In this document: positions 8,365-15,711 of the stretch, piece by piece | Position numbering within the stretch: position 1 is the stretch's first letter | Layout: every line of letters begins with the position of its first letter | Assembly (NCBI RefSeq): GCF_900110755.1 | Contig: NZ_FOFF01000029.1 | Location: 39,393 to 103,392 of the forward strand | Direction: 5' to 3' | Source of the DNA: Streptomyces sp. yr375 | GTDB lineage: Bacteria; Actinomycetota; Actinomycetes; Streptomycetales; Streptomycetaceae | DNA: 64,000 nucleotides | Notes under the pieces: generated by a model | Seen by the model: the letters and a program-made list of their open reading frames with translations, nothing else | Told to the model about the DNA's origin: nothing | The model's database searches: none | Made by a program: the position numbers and the translations under genes

Positions 8365-9467
8365 GGCTTTCGCCTCTCTGCGGGAAGGTCGATCAGGTCG
8401 GCGGCCTCGGCCGCGAGGGCGGGCGCCAGTCGGTAGCCGGAGCCGTTGGCGGCGCCCGCGAACACCACGCGGCGGTCGGCGGTCAGGGCACTGACCAGGG
8501 GCTCGCCGGCCGGTCCGTAGGCGTCGCAGAAGACCCGCCCGGAGACGCGGCGCGGGTCGCCCAGGCCGGGGGCGTAGCGGTCCAGGACGGCCAGCGCGTC
8601 CCTCAGGTCGGCGGGAGACAGTCCGTCGTCGCCGACGGTGTCCGGGTCGACGTCCCACTCCTGGCAGGTGTAGCTGAACAGCCAGTGCCCGCGGTCGGCC
8701 AGCGGGAGCAGGAAGGCGTCCTCGTCGTGGAAGACGCTCACCCGGTCGCCGGGGGCGGGCGGGACGTCGATGTGCAGGGCGACGATCTTCTTCACCCGGG
8801 CCCCCAGCGGCGCCACCAGCTCCCGCCAGGCGGGCGCGGCGAGCCAGGGCCCGGGGGCGAGGACGACCCGGCCCGCGGTCAGGGTCCGCCCGGTGCCGAG
8901 GCCCAGTTGGACGCCGTCCGGCCCCGGTTCGAGGGCCGTCACCGCCGTGCCCTCGCTGAGGGTGGCGCGGCCGCGCAGGTCGCGGGCGAGCGCCTGCGTC
9001 AGGGCGTGCACGTCGGCGTACTGGCCGCCCCGGACGTCCCAGGCGGCGTGGCCCTCGGGGAGCCGCACCCCGGCCACCGCGTCGACGGGGGTGAGCGCCG
9101 CGCTGTCGAGGTACACCTCGCGCACCCCGGGCTCGGAGGCGCGGGCCGCCAGCACGGTCATCGGCACGGGGTGGATGGGCAGTTCGGGGCGGTCGGCGAG
9201 GAGCTTGGCGTAGCGGTCCTGGCTGTGGGCGGTCATCCGGCGCACCCGCTCGGTGATCCCGCGCGGGAAGTGCAGTCCGGCCGAACGGCGGCTCGCGCCG
9301 GCCCCGACGATGTCCCGGTCGAGCACCGTGACGGAGGCGGCGGGGTCGCGGGCGAGGATCTCCAGGGCGGTCATGCAGCCGAGCACCCCGGCCCCGACGA
9401 CCGCCACGTCCGTGTAAGCCGGGTCCGTGTGTGCCGGGTCCGTGTTCCCGGTGTCGGCGTCGGTCAT
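8361..9467 (-). CDS. FAD-dependent amino acid oxidase (DAO family), hydrazine-cleaving candidate
   Basis: 368 residues. The Rossmann motif DVAVVGAGVLGCMTALEIL is near the N-terminus, followed by AGASRRSAGLHFPRG, typical of DAO/glycine-oxidase flavoenzymes. The C-terminal FAD motif is GAANGSGYRLAPALA. ATG 9467 overlaps the hydroxylase stop (ATGA). In the s56-p1 and triacsin pathways a DAO-like enzyme next to the cupin-MetRS gene oxidises N6-(carboxymethylamino)lysine, releasing hydrazinoacetate or glyoxylate hydrazone and 2-aminoadipate 6-semialdehyde. The same role fits here, because the by-product would be the substrate of the neighbouring saccharopine dehydrogenases. The N-terminal HTDPAYTD repeat is low-complexity. 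Confidence 0.82.
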   Translation of the reverse strand: MTDADTGNTDPAHTDPAYTDVAVVGAGVLGCMTALEILARDPAASVTVLDRDIVGAGASRRSAGLHFPRGITERVRRMTAHSQDRYAKLLADRPELPIHPVPMTVLAARASEPGVREVYLDSAALTPVDAVAGVRLPEGHAAWDVRGGQYADVHALTQALARDLRGRATLSEGTAVTALEPGPDGVQLGLGTGRTLTAGRVVLAPGPWLAAPAWRELVAPLGARVKKIVALHIDVPPAPGDRVSVFHDEDAFLLPLADRGHWLFSYTCQEWDVDPDTVGDDGLSPADLRDALAVLDRYAPGLGDPRRVSGRVFCDAYGPAGEPLVSALTADRRVVFAGAANGSGYRLAPALAAEAADLIDLPAERRKP

Positions 9468-10807
9468 GACGCGCTCCAGGACTCTTTGGCCGTCTTCGAG
9501 GACCACTCGATGAACGACGGCAACTGCTCGTCGCTGTGCACGCCGCGCAGCCGGCCCGCGATCCGGCTGCTGCGCCAGGCGTTGAGGCTGAGGTTGAGGT
9601 CGGCGAGGCCGCGCTGTCCGCGTACGGCGTTCTGCACGAAGATGTTGCGGTCCAGCGGGCCGTCCCACTGCGCGGCGAAGTCCTGGTCGACGCGGAGTTC
9701 GTCGCCCTCGCGCTCCAGCCGGTCGGCGATCGGGGCCAGGAAGTCCATGGGCGCCGGCCGGAAGCCGGTGGCCCAGACGACGACGTCCGCCTCGTGGTGT
9801 TCGGTCGAGCCCGCGTCGGCGTTGTGCCGCACCGTGATGTCCCACGGCCCGCTGCCGCCGTTCGCGCCGGTCACCCCGGTCACCTCGCGGTTGGGCTGCA
9901 ACCGCACCAGGCGCGGGTCGCCGTCGACGAAGCGGTGCATGTAGACCTTCTGGTAGAGGTCGCGGAGCGTGGACTCGGAGATGCCGTCGCTGCTGAGGAT
10001 GTGCTCGGTGTTGAACGCGGCGCGGTCCTCGGCGGGCAGGCCGTAGAAGTAGTCCGAGTGGGACGGCATGTAGAAGTCGTTGGTGAACGGCGAGTCGTCG
10101 ATGGGGAAGTAGCTGCGCCGCCGGGAGATCCAGCAGACCTGGCGCGGCAGCCGGTCGTGCGGACGGGACACGAGGTCGAGGACCGCCTCCGCCCCGGACT
10201 GCCCGCCGCCGACGACCACGACGCGCTTCCCGGCGAGGTCGCCGGCCCGCTCCAGGTACTCGTTGACATGGAACTGGGTGTCCCCCAGCAGCCCTTGGGC
10301 CTGCGGCGGCACCCAGGGCCGGCTGCCGACGCCGATCACGATGTTGTCGGCGGTCACCCGGCGGCGGTCGGTGCCCACGGTGAACACGCCGTCCTCGAAG
10401 CCGACTTCGGCGACGGTCTCACCGAACGCGATGTTCTCGTTGCGCCTGCTGGCCCACTCCAGGTAGTTGCGGAACTCCTTGCGCGGCACGCTGTCGAACT
10501 GCGCGTTGAGGTAGTGGTACATCCGCCCCTGGTCGTGCAGATACGACAGGAACGAGAAGGCGTTCGTCGGGTCGGAGAGGCTGACGAGGTCCTTGAAGAG
10601 GGACACCTGGAGGGTGGTGCCGGGTATCTGCTGGCTGTCGTGCCAGCCGAAGGCCTCCCGGCGGTCGAGGAAGAGGTTCGGCACCTCCGGGTAGCGGTGC
10701 AGGAGGGACGCCAGACTCAGGTTTGCGGGGCCCACCCCCACCCCGACACAGCGGTAGTGCGCCGAAGGGCGAGGGGAGGGATCGTGCGGGGAACTCTTCT
10801 GTCCCAT
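9464..10807 (-). CDS. L-lysine N6-monooxygenase (IucD/SidA/PvdA family)
   Basis: 447 residues. It has GVGVGPANLSLASLL (FAD-binding GxGPxN form), the substrate-binding region WHDSQQIPGTTLQVSLFKD, the NADPH motif VVVGGGQSGAEAVLDL and the ATG-loop VVWATGFRP. These define a class B N-hydroxylating monooxygenase. Lysine is preferred over ornithine because of the hydrazine context: N6-hydroxylysine is the nucleophile for cupin-MetRS enzymes. ATG 10807 follows an AAAGGGAG ribosome-binding site. Its stop overlaps the FAD enzyme start. The 177-bp gap upstream is purine-rich on the coding strand with imperfect GAAGAAGAGCC repeats. Confidence 0.9.
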   Translation of the reverse strand: MGQKSSPHDPSPRPSAHYRCVGVGVGPANLSLASLLHRYPEVPNLFLDRREAFGWHDSQQIPGTTLQVSLFKDLVSLSDPTNAFSFLSYLHDQGRMYHYLNAQFDSVPRKEFRNYLEWASRRNENIAFGETVAEVGFEDGVFTVGTDRRRVTADNIVIGVGSRPWVPPQAQGLLGDTQFHVNEYLERAGDLAGKRVVVVGGGQSGAEAVLDLVSRPHDRLPRQVCWISRRRSYFPIDDSPFTNDFYMPSHSDYFYGLPAEDRAAFNTEHILSSDGISESTLRDLYQKVYMHRFVDGDPRLVRLQPNREVTGVTGANGGSGPWDITVRHNADAGSTEHHEADVVVWATGFRPAPMDFLAPIADRLEREGDELRVDQDFAAQWDGPLDRNIFVQNAVRGQRGLADLNLSLNAWRSSRIAGRLRGVHSDEQLPSFIEWSSKTAKESWSAS

Positions 10808-10984
10808 GTCCGGGACTCCCTTTCTTCCGGTTCTGCTGCTGGCTCTTCTTCGGGCTCTTCTTCTGGTTCTTTCGGCGTGTTTTTTCCTGCTATTACGGTG
10901 TATTTCTTCCCTGTTTCAGGGCGTGACGGTGCACGGGTGCGCTCCGTGGGACGAGGAGGGCTGGAGGAGAGGCTGGAGAAGGGG

Positions 10985-12151
10985 CTAGCTGTGGAAGGCG
11001 GGGCGCAGCCCGTGGCCGGCCAGGGCGGTCAGCCAGCGGGCGGCCTCCGCCGGGTCCTCGGCGGCCCGGTTGAGCCCGGCGGGCAGCGCGCCGGCGAGGA
11101 CGCGGGTGATGCCGAGGGCGAGGGGCAGGGAGACGCACCGGGCCATGGCGCTCTCCTGCTCCGTGCCGGTCAGATCGAGCACGTACTCGCCCCGCCAGCT
11201 CTCGCCCGCCTGCGTACGGGCGGTCAGCGCGACGGCGAGGACGACGCGGTCGCGGTCGGCGGGCGTCGTCGGATAGCGGTCGGCGAGCTCCTTGGCCAGC
11301 GCGGCGATCTCGGCCTGGTCGCCGCCGCGCACGGTGGCGAAGACCGGCTCCCAGGCCTGCCGCCAACCCGCGTTGCGCAGGGTGCCCCGGACGAACGTAC
11401 GCGTCCGCCAGCCGTCCGGGACGCCGTACTGGGCGACGAACGGCACGCTGTCACGGTTGGGGTAGACCTCGAACTCCTCGCCGCCCAGCCGGAGTTCACG
11501 GGTGGCCTCCCAGGGGCGCGGCGCGGTGCGCTCGGCGCCGTCCTCGATGTACCGGGCCGGCGAGCCGAGGGCGGCGAGCACCCCGTACGGCGCCCAACTG
11601 AAGCGGTAGCGGAAGTCGTTGGGCTCGGCGGGGATGCCGCCGCAGTAGGAGGTCAGGACGACGTCCTCGGCGCTGTCGCCGAGCGCGGCGCGGGCGTCGG
11701 CGACCAGCCGGTGGGCCAGCAGATGGTCGATGCCCGGGTCGAGCCCGGCCTCGGTGAGGACGACGAGCCCGGCGCGGGCGGCGTCCTGCGCGCCCTCGCG
11801 GAGCGCGTCGGACACGTAGCTGGAGCAGGCGAAGTGGGCGCCCGCGTCGAGGCAGAGCCGCAGCAGGGCGGGGTGCTCGGTGGCGGGCAGCATCGACACG
11901 ACGACGTCGCCGGGCCGCACCTCGGCGGCCAGCGCCTCGTGGTCGAACGCACGGGGCGAGACCGTGCCGGTCAGGCCGAGTTCGGCGATCCGGGCGGCGG
12001 CGCGCTCCTCGGTGCGCCCCCACAGCAGTACGGTGCCGGCCTGTTCGCGGAGCAGGCCGAGTCCGGTGCGGCCGGTGGACAGGCCGGTGCCGATCCAGTG
12101 CACGGTGCCGCTCGCGGGCACGGGGGCGGGCGTCGGGGTGGGCTCAGACAT
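10985..12151 (-). CDS. Saccharopine dehydrogenase, LYS9-like (glutamate-forming type)
   Basis: 388 residues. The N-terminal dinucleotide-binding segment reads VHWIGTGLSTGRTGLGLL and is followed by VVSMLPATEHPALLRLCLDAG. The family signature TEAGLDPGIDHLLAH and the substrate loop SYCGGIPAEPNDFRYRFSW match LYS9/LYSN enzymes that interconvert 2-aminoadipate semialdehyde plus glutamate with saccharopine. It starts inside the 3' end of the LYS1-like gene. Streptomyces make lysine by the diaminopimelate route, so this pair is unlikely to be biosynthetic in the usual sense. Recycling the semialdehyde released by the hydrazine cassette is the best inference. Confidence 0.85.
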   Translation of the reverse strand: MSEPTPTPAPVPASGTVHWIGTGLSTGRTGLGLLREQAGTVLLWGRTEERAAARIAELGLTGTVSPRAFDHEALAAEVRPGDVVVSMLPATEHPALLRLCLDAGAHFACSSYVSDALREGAQDAARAGLVVLTEAGLDPGIDHLLAHRLVADARAALGDSAEDVVLTSYCGGIPAEPNDFRYRFSWAPYGVLAALGSPARYIEDGAERTAPRPWEATRELRLGGEEFEVYPNRDSVPFVAQYGVPDGWRTRTFVRGTLRNAGWRQAWEPVFATVRGGDQAEIAALAKELADRYPTTPADRDRVVLAVALTARTQAGESWRGEYVLDLTGTEQESAMARCVSLPLALGITRVLAGALPAGLNRAAEDPAEAARWLTALAGHGLRPAFHS

Positions 12152-13187
12152 GGGCGGACTCCAGGGCGGTGTGGAAGGTGCGCAGGCACCGCTCCCAGGG
12201 CGGGCCGCCCAGGTCGAGCAGGTGCGGCAGCAGGTCGGCGGAGAAGGAGCGGGCGGCCTCGGCGGGCAGCAGGGAGGGCAGGTTGTCGATGGTGATCACG
12301 TCCAACGGCCGCTCCCCGTCCCGCAGTCGCCTGACCGGCCGCTCCCAGGTGGTGGTGCGGTCGTTGAACGGCAGGACGTTGCAGTCGGAGGTCACATCGC
12401 AGGTGACGTCGCTGACGACGGAGAGCCGGCGGCCGGGTGCGTCCAGGTGTCCGGCGGTCAGGAACGGCGGCACGGGGCGGCCGGTGAGGACGGCGTTGAC
12501 CAGGATGTCGTGGTCGAGCAGCGCCGGGCGGTCGAGGTCGCGGGTCTCGGCGAGGTCCCAGCAGGTCGGGTCGATCCCGGCGGTGGCGAGCGCGTCCCGG
12601 GCCCCGCTGCCGCAGCGGCCGAGTGCGCCGGTGACGAGCGCGCGCAGCCCGTCGTCGGTACGGGATTCCCGTAGGGCGGCGTCCAGTTCGGCCCTGCCGA
12701 GCGGGGCGAGGGGCGTGGTCAGGCGTCCCCTGCGGTGCAGGACGGCGAGGGCCGCGCCGACGTATCCGGCCCAGTAGCCGAAGGCGGCGAGCCGACGCCC
12801 GTCCTCGTCGGTGAGGTACTCCAGGTCGAGCAGCGCGCCGCCGCCCGCCGCGAAGCGGTCCAGCAGCAGCCGTGCGCCGGTCTGGCCCTTGTAGGCATGG
12901 CCGAAGAAGATGTGCCGGTGCGTCAACTTGGCGGGTTCGTCGGGGAGTTCCTTCAGTCCGACGACGTACACATCGGCGGGCGCGGCGGTCCAGGAGCCCG
13001 CCGGGGCGATCGCGCAGCCGGCGGCCCGGTAGTCGCCGATCGCGAAGACCCGCTGCGGCGACTCCTCCACCGTGACCGGGATGCCCCGGGCGACCAGGGT
13101 CGCGGCATCCTCGGGCGTCAGAGGCGCGCGGCGCTCGCTCGTCCGGCTCTCGTGCCGGATCCACAACCGTGGGACGTCGTCGGGCAT
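12144..13187 (-). CDS. Saccharopine dehydrogenase, LYS1-like (L-lysine-forming type)
   Basis: 347 residues. It carries the LYS1 signatures WIRHESRTSERRAPLTPEDA, FAIGDYRAAGC, VVGLKELPDEPAKLTHRHI, FFGHAYKGQTGARLLLDRF and LLDLEYLTDEDGRRLAAFGY, which closely follow the fungal NAD-dependent enzyme that cleaves saccharopine to lysine and 2-oxoglutarate. The ATG is at 13187; it overlaps the LYS9-like gene by 8 bases. With that gene it forms a complete route from aminoadipate semialdehyde to lysine, feeding the lysine N-hydroxylase encoded just downstream. Confidence 0.88.
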   Translation of the reverse strand: MPDDVPRLWIRHESRTSERRAPLTPEDAATLVARGIPVTVEESPQRVFAIGDYRAAGCAIAPAGSWTAAPADVYVVGLKELPDEPAKLTHRHIFFGHAYKGQTGARLLLDRFAAGGGALLDLEYLTDEDGRRLAAFGYWAGYVGAALAVLHRRGRLTTPLAPLGRAELDAALRESRTDDGLRALVTGALGRCGSGARDALATAGIDPTCWDLAETRDLDRPALLDHDILVNAVLTGRPVPPFLTAGHLDAPGRRLSVVSDVTCDVTSDCNVLPFNDRTTTWERPVRRLRDGERPLDVITIDNLPSLLPAEAARSFSADLLPHLLDLGGPPWERCLRTFHTALESAHV

Positions 13188-13195
13188 GGTGCGGT

Positions 13196-13258
13196 GCTCC
13201 CTGTTCTGTGCGCTGTGTGCTGTGTTCGGTGCTCTGTGCTCTGTGCTCTGTGGTGGGG
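13196..13258. repeat. Short tandem repeat in P450-LYS1 intergenic gap
   Basis: The 75-bp gap between the P450 stop and the LYS1 start is almost filled with a degenerate TGTGCTC/TGCTGTG repeat (several copies on the plus strand). No promoter-like element is visible in it. Similar simple repeats occupy several gene junctions of this cluster. Confidence 0.65.
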
Positions 13259-13262
13259 GCGG

Positions 13263-14426
13263 TCAGAGGAGGGGGATGCGGGCGTTGGCCAGTGGGCGGT
13301 AGGCGGGGGTGGTGGGCAGGGTGGACGGGTGTGCGCCGGAGGTGAGCAGGGTGTCGATCGTGGCGGTGGCGATGGCGACGGCGAGGTCGCGGCCGGGGCA
13401 GTGGTGGGCGTCGGCGCCGAAGGTGAACACCGTCGGGTCGGGCCTGCCGGGGCGCAGGGTGTGCGGGTCGGCGTTGGCGGCCGGGTCGCGGTTGGCGGCG
13501 GCCAGCAGGACCAGCACCGACTGGCCGGGCTCGACCTCCGCGCCCCGGTGGCGGAACGGGCGGGCGGCGAAGCGCCGGGTGTTCTGGATCGGGGCGTCGT
13601 ACCGGACGACCTCGCGGACCAGGAGCTCCAGCCCGTCGGCGGTCGGGGGCACGGCGTGCCCGCGTGCGAGGGCGACGAGGGTGTTGCCGATCAGCCCGGC
13701 GGTGGCGTCGTAGGTCTGGGACAGGAAACCGATCGCGTTGGCGAGCAGCGGGGCGGTGTCCGCCCAGTCGGCGGCGCGGGCCGCGCGGACGAGGTCGCCG
13801 AGCAGACCGTCCGCGGCCCGCTCGATGCCCGGGCCGAGCAGCTTCTGGAGCTGGCCGGCGGCCTCGGCCGCGGCCCGCTGCTGATCGGGCGTGGCGGTCG
13901 CGGGGATGCACTGGACGAAGTCGCCGATCAGCCGGGCGGCCTCGTCGTCGACGCCCGCGTCCAGGCCGCACAGCCCCGCCACCACACGGGCGGGCACCCC
14001 GAACATCAGCTCCTCGTACGGGACTTCGCCGCCCCGGGCGAGGACGGCCCGGGTCCGGTCGGCCGCCAGCCGGGCGGCCGCGGCGAGGTCGGCGTGGCCC
14101 AGCGCGTCGACGACCACCCGCTTCAGCCGCCCCCGCACATCGCCGTCGGTCATCCGCACCAGGCTGCCGAAGACCTCCCCCGCCGGTGTGCCGACGATCC
14201 CGGCGGGCACCGGCTCGGCGGGCGGCCGCACCCGCAGCGCCTCGGCGCGCAGCACCGCGGTCACCGCCTCGGCGTCGCTCGCCACCCAGGCGGACAGGTC
14301 GTCGTCGTAGGCGAAGGGCCGCTCGGCGACGAGGGTGGCGTAGTAGGGGTACGGGTCCGGCAGCCGCACCGCTGAGATCGGGGAGGTCGAGGAGATCGGG
14401 GAGGTCGGGGAGGACGGGGAGGTCAA
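13263..14426 (-). CDS. Cytochrome P450
   Basis: About 387 residues. The haem-binding loop is FTFGADAHHCPGRDLAVAIA, with the cysteine in FGxxxHxCxG. The ExxR motif is EVVR in LVREVVRYDAP and the I-helix region is TYDATAGLIG. No ATG or GTG gives a sensible start. A TTG at 14426 preceded by GGAG is the most plausible; farther in-frame TTG codons lie at 14456 and 14459. The N-terminus is a low-complexity TSP/ISS run formed by repeats of a 15-bp unit. The substrate is unknown. Possible jobs include hydroxylation of the acyl chain or N-oxidation. Confidence 0.85.
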   Translation of the reverse strand: MTSPSSPTSPISSTSPISAVRLPDPYPYYATLVAERPFAYDDDLSAWVASDAEAVTAVLRAEALRVRPPAEPVPAGIVGTPAGEVFGSLVRMTDGDVRGRLKRVVVDALGHADLAAAARLAADRTRAVLARGGEVPYEELMFGVPARVVAGLCGLDAGVDDEAARLIGDFVQCIPATATPDQQRAAAEAAGQLQKLLGPGIERAADGLLGDLVRAARAADWADTAPLLANAIGFLSQTYDATAGLIGNTLVALARGHAVPPTADGLELLVREVVRYDAPIQNTRRFAARPFRHRGAEVEPGQSVLVLLAAANRDPAANADPHTLRPGRPDPTVFTFGADAHHCPGRDLAVAIATATIDTLLTSGAHPSTLPTTPAYRPLANARIPLL

Positions 14427-14492
14427 GGGAGGTTCTCCAAGAGGGGGTTGGGGCAACAAGGCCCCTTACTGACGAGGCCGGGTGGTGCGGAG

Positions 14493-15701
14493 TCAGCCAA
14501 CGAGGTTCGCGCGGCGCGTGTCCAGTGCGCCCGCGATGGTGAGCCGCTGGACCTCCGACGTGCCCTCGTACATCCGCAGCGACCTGATCTGGCGGTAGAG
14601 CCGCTCGGTGACGCTGTCCTTGACCAGCCCGGCCGCACCCATCACCTGGACGGCCGCGTCGATGGTCTCCTGGGCGGTCTCGGTGGCGTACAGCTTCGCG
14701 ATGCTGGAGTGCTTGGCGAAGTTGCGGCTGCCCCGGTCGGCCTCCCAGGCGGCGCGGGCCACCAGCAGGGACCCGGCGTTGAGCCGCACCTCCATGTCGG
14801 CCAACGACGCCTTGACGAGCTGGAGATCGAGCAGCTTGCCGCCGTAGGCGGGCCGGCTGCGGGCCCGGGCCAGCGCGGTGTCGGTGGCCCGGCGGGCGAA
14901 GCCGAGGGCGGCGGCGCCGACCGTCATCCGGAACCGTTCGAGCAGGTCCATGGCGATGACGAAGCCGCCGCCCGGCCGGCCGACGACACTGTCCGCGGGC
15001 ACCCGGCAGTCCTCGAACGCGAGGTGCGCGAAGGACCTCGGGGCGATGGCGTCGATGCTCTCGCGCACCCGCAGCCCGGGGGTGTCCGCCGGGACGAGGA
15101 ACGCGGTCAGCCCGAGCGGACCGGGGCCCTCGCCGGTCCGCGCGACGACGGTGTACAGGTCGGCGATGGTGCCGTTGGCGATCCACGCCTTGCCGCCGTC
15201 GAGGACGTACCCGCCGTCGCTGTCGCGGTGGGCGGCGAGGGTGAGGGCGGCGACGTCCGAACCGGCGCCCTCCTCCGAGATCGCGAACGCGCCGATCCGG
15301 GAACCGTCGGCCAGCCCGGGAAGGTGTTTGCGCCGCTGCTCCTCGCTGCCGTACCGCAGCAGCGGGGTGGCGGACAGCGCCTGGATGGAGAGGGCGAAGT
15401 CGGCCAGGTCCTCGGCGTGCGCGAGGGTCTCACGCATCAGGCACAGCGCCCGCAGGTCACCGGGGTGCCCGCCGGTCCGTACGGCGTCGGGGTCGAGGAA
15501 GGCGAGCCAGCCGTCCGCGCCCAGCTCGCGGGTGAGCCGTACGCCGGTCTTGTCGGGGCCGCTCGCCAGCGCGTCCGCGTTCCAGCGGTCGGCGCGCTCG
15601 GCGCACCAGGCGTCGAAGGCGTGGGCGAGACGGCGGTGCGGCTCGTCGTAGAAGGGCAGTTGGAGAAGGTCCGGGTCGAGGTGGCGGAGGGGCGGGGTCA
15701 T
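14493..15701 (-). CDS. Acyl-CoA dehydrogenase-family flavoprotein
   Basis: 402 residues. FAD and substrate motifs are in order: IGAFAISEEGAGSDVAALTL near 140, GGKAWIANGTIADLYTVVA near 170, and C-terminal RMYEGTSEVQRLTIAGAL with the catalytic-base position Glu retained. The ATG at 15701 is 10 bp after the diiron-candidate stop. ACAD-like enzymes in natural-product clusters often oxidise carrier-bound substrates, and some act at C-N or N-N bonds. In this cluster a hydrazine to hydrazone or azo oxidation is possible but is inference. A simple alpha,beta-desaturation is the default alternative. Confidence 0.85.
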   Translation of the reverse strand: MTPPLRHLDPDLLQLPFYDEPHRRLAHAFDAWCAERADRWNADALASGPDKTGVRLTRELGADGWLAFLDPDAVRTGGHPGDLRALCLMRETLAHAEDLADFALSIQALSATPLLRYGSEEQRRKHLPGLADGSRIGAFAISEEGAGSDVAALTLAAHRDSDGGYVLDGGKAWIANGTIADLYTVVARTGEGPGPLGLTAFLVPADTPGLRVRESIDAIAPRSFAHLAFEDCRVPADSVVGRPGGGFVIAMDLLERFRMTVGAAALGFARRATDTALARARSRPAYGGKLLDLQLVKASLADMEVRLNAGSLLVARAAWEADRGSRNFAKHSSIAKLYATETAQETIDAAVQVMGAAGLVKDSVTERLYRQIRSLRMYEGTSEVQRLTIAGALDTRRANLVG

Positions 15702-15711
15702 GGCGGGCACC

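Noticed and set aside
6226..8436. Plus-strand frame of 736 codons
   Set aside because: Antisense shadow of the cupin-MetRS gene, low-complexity Gly/Ala/Val-rich composition.
10985..13187. Primary lysine biosynthesis by the aminoadipate pathway
   Set aside because: No other aminoadipate-pathway genes nearby, and the genes overlap within the hydrazine operon; recycling fits better.
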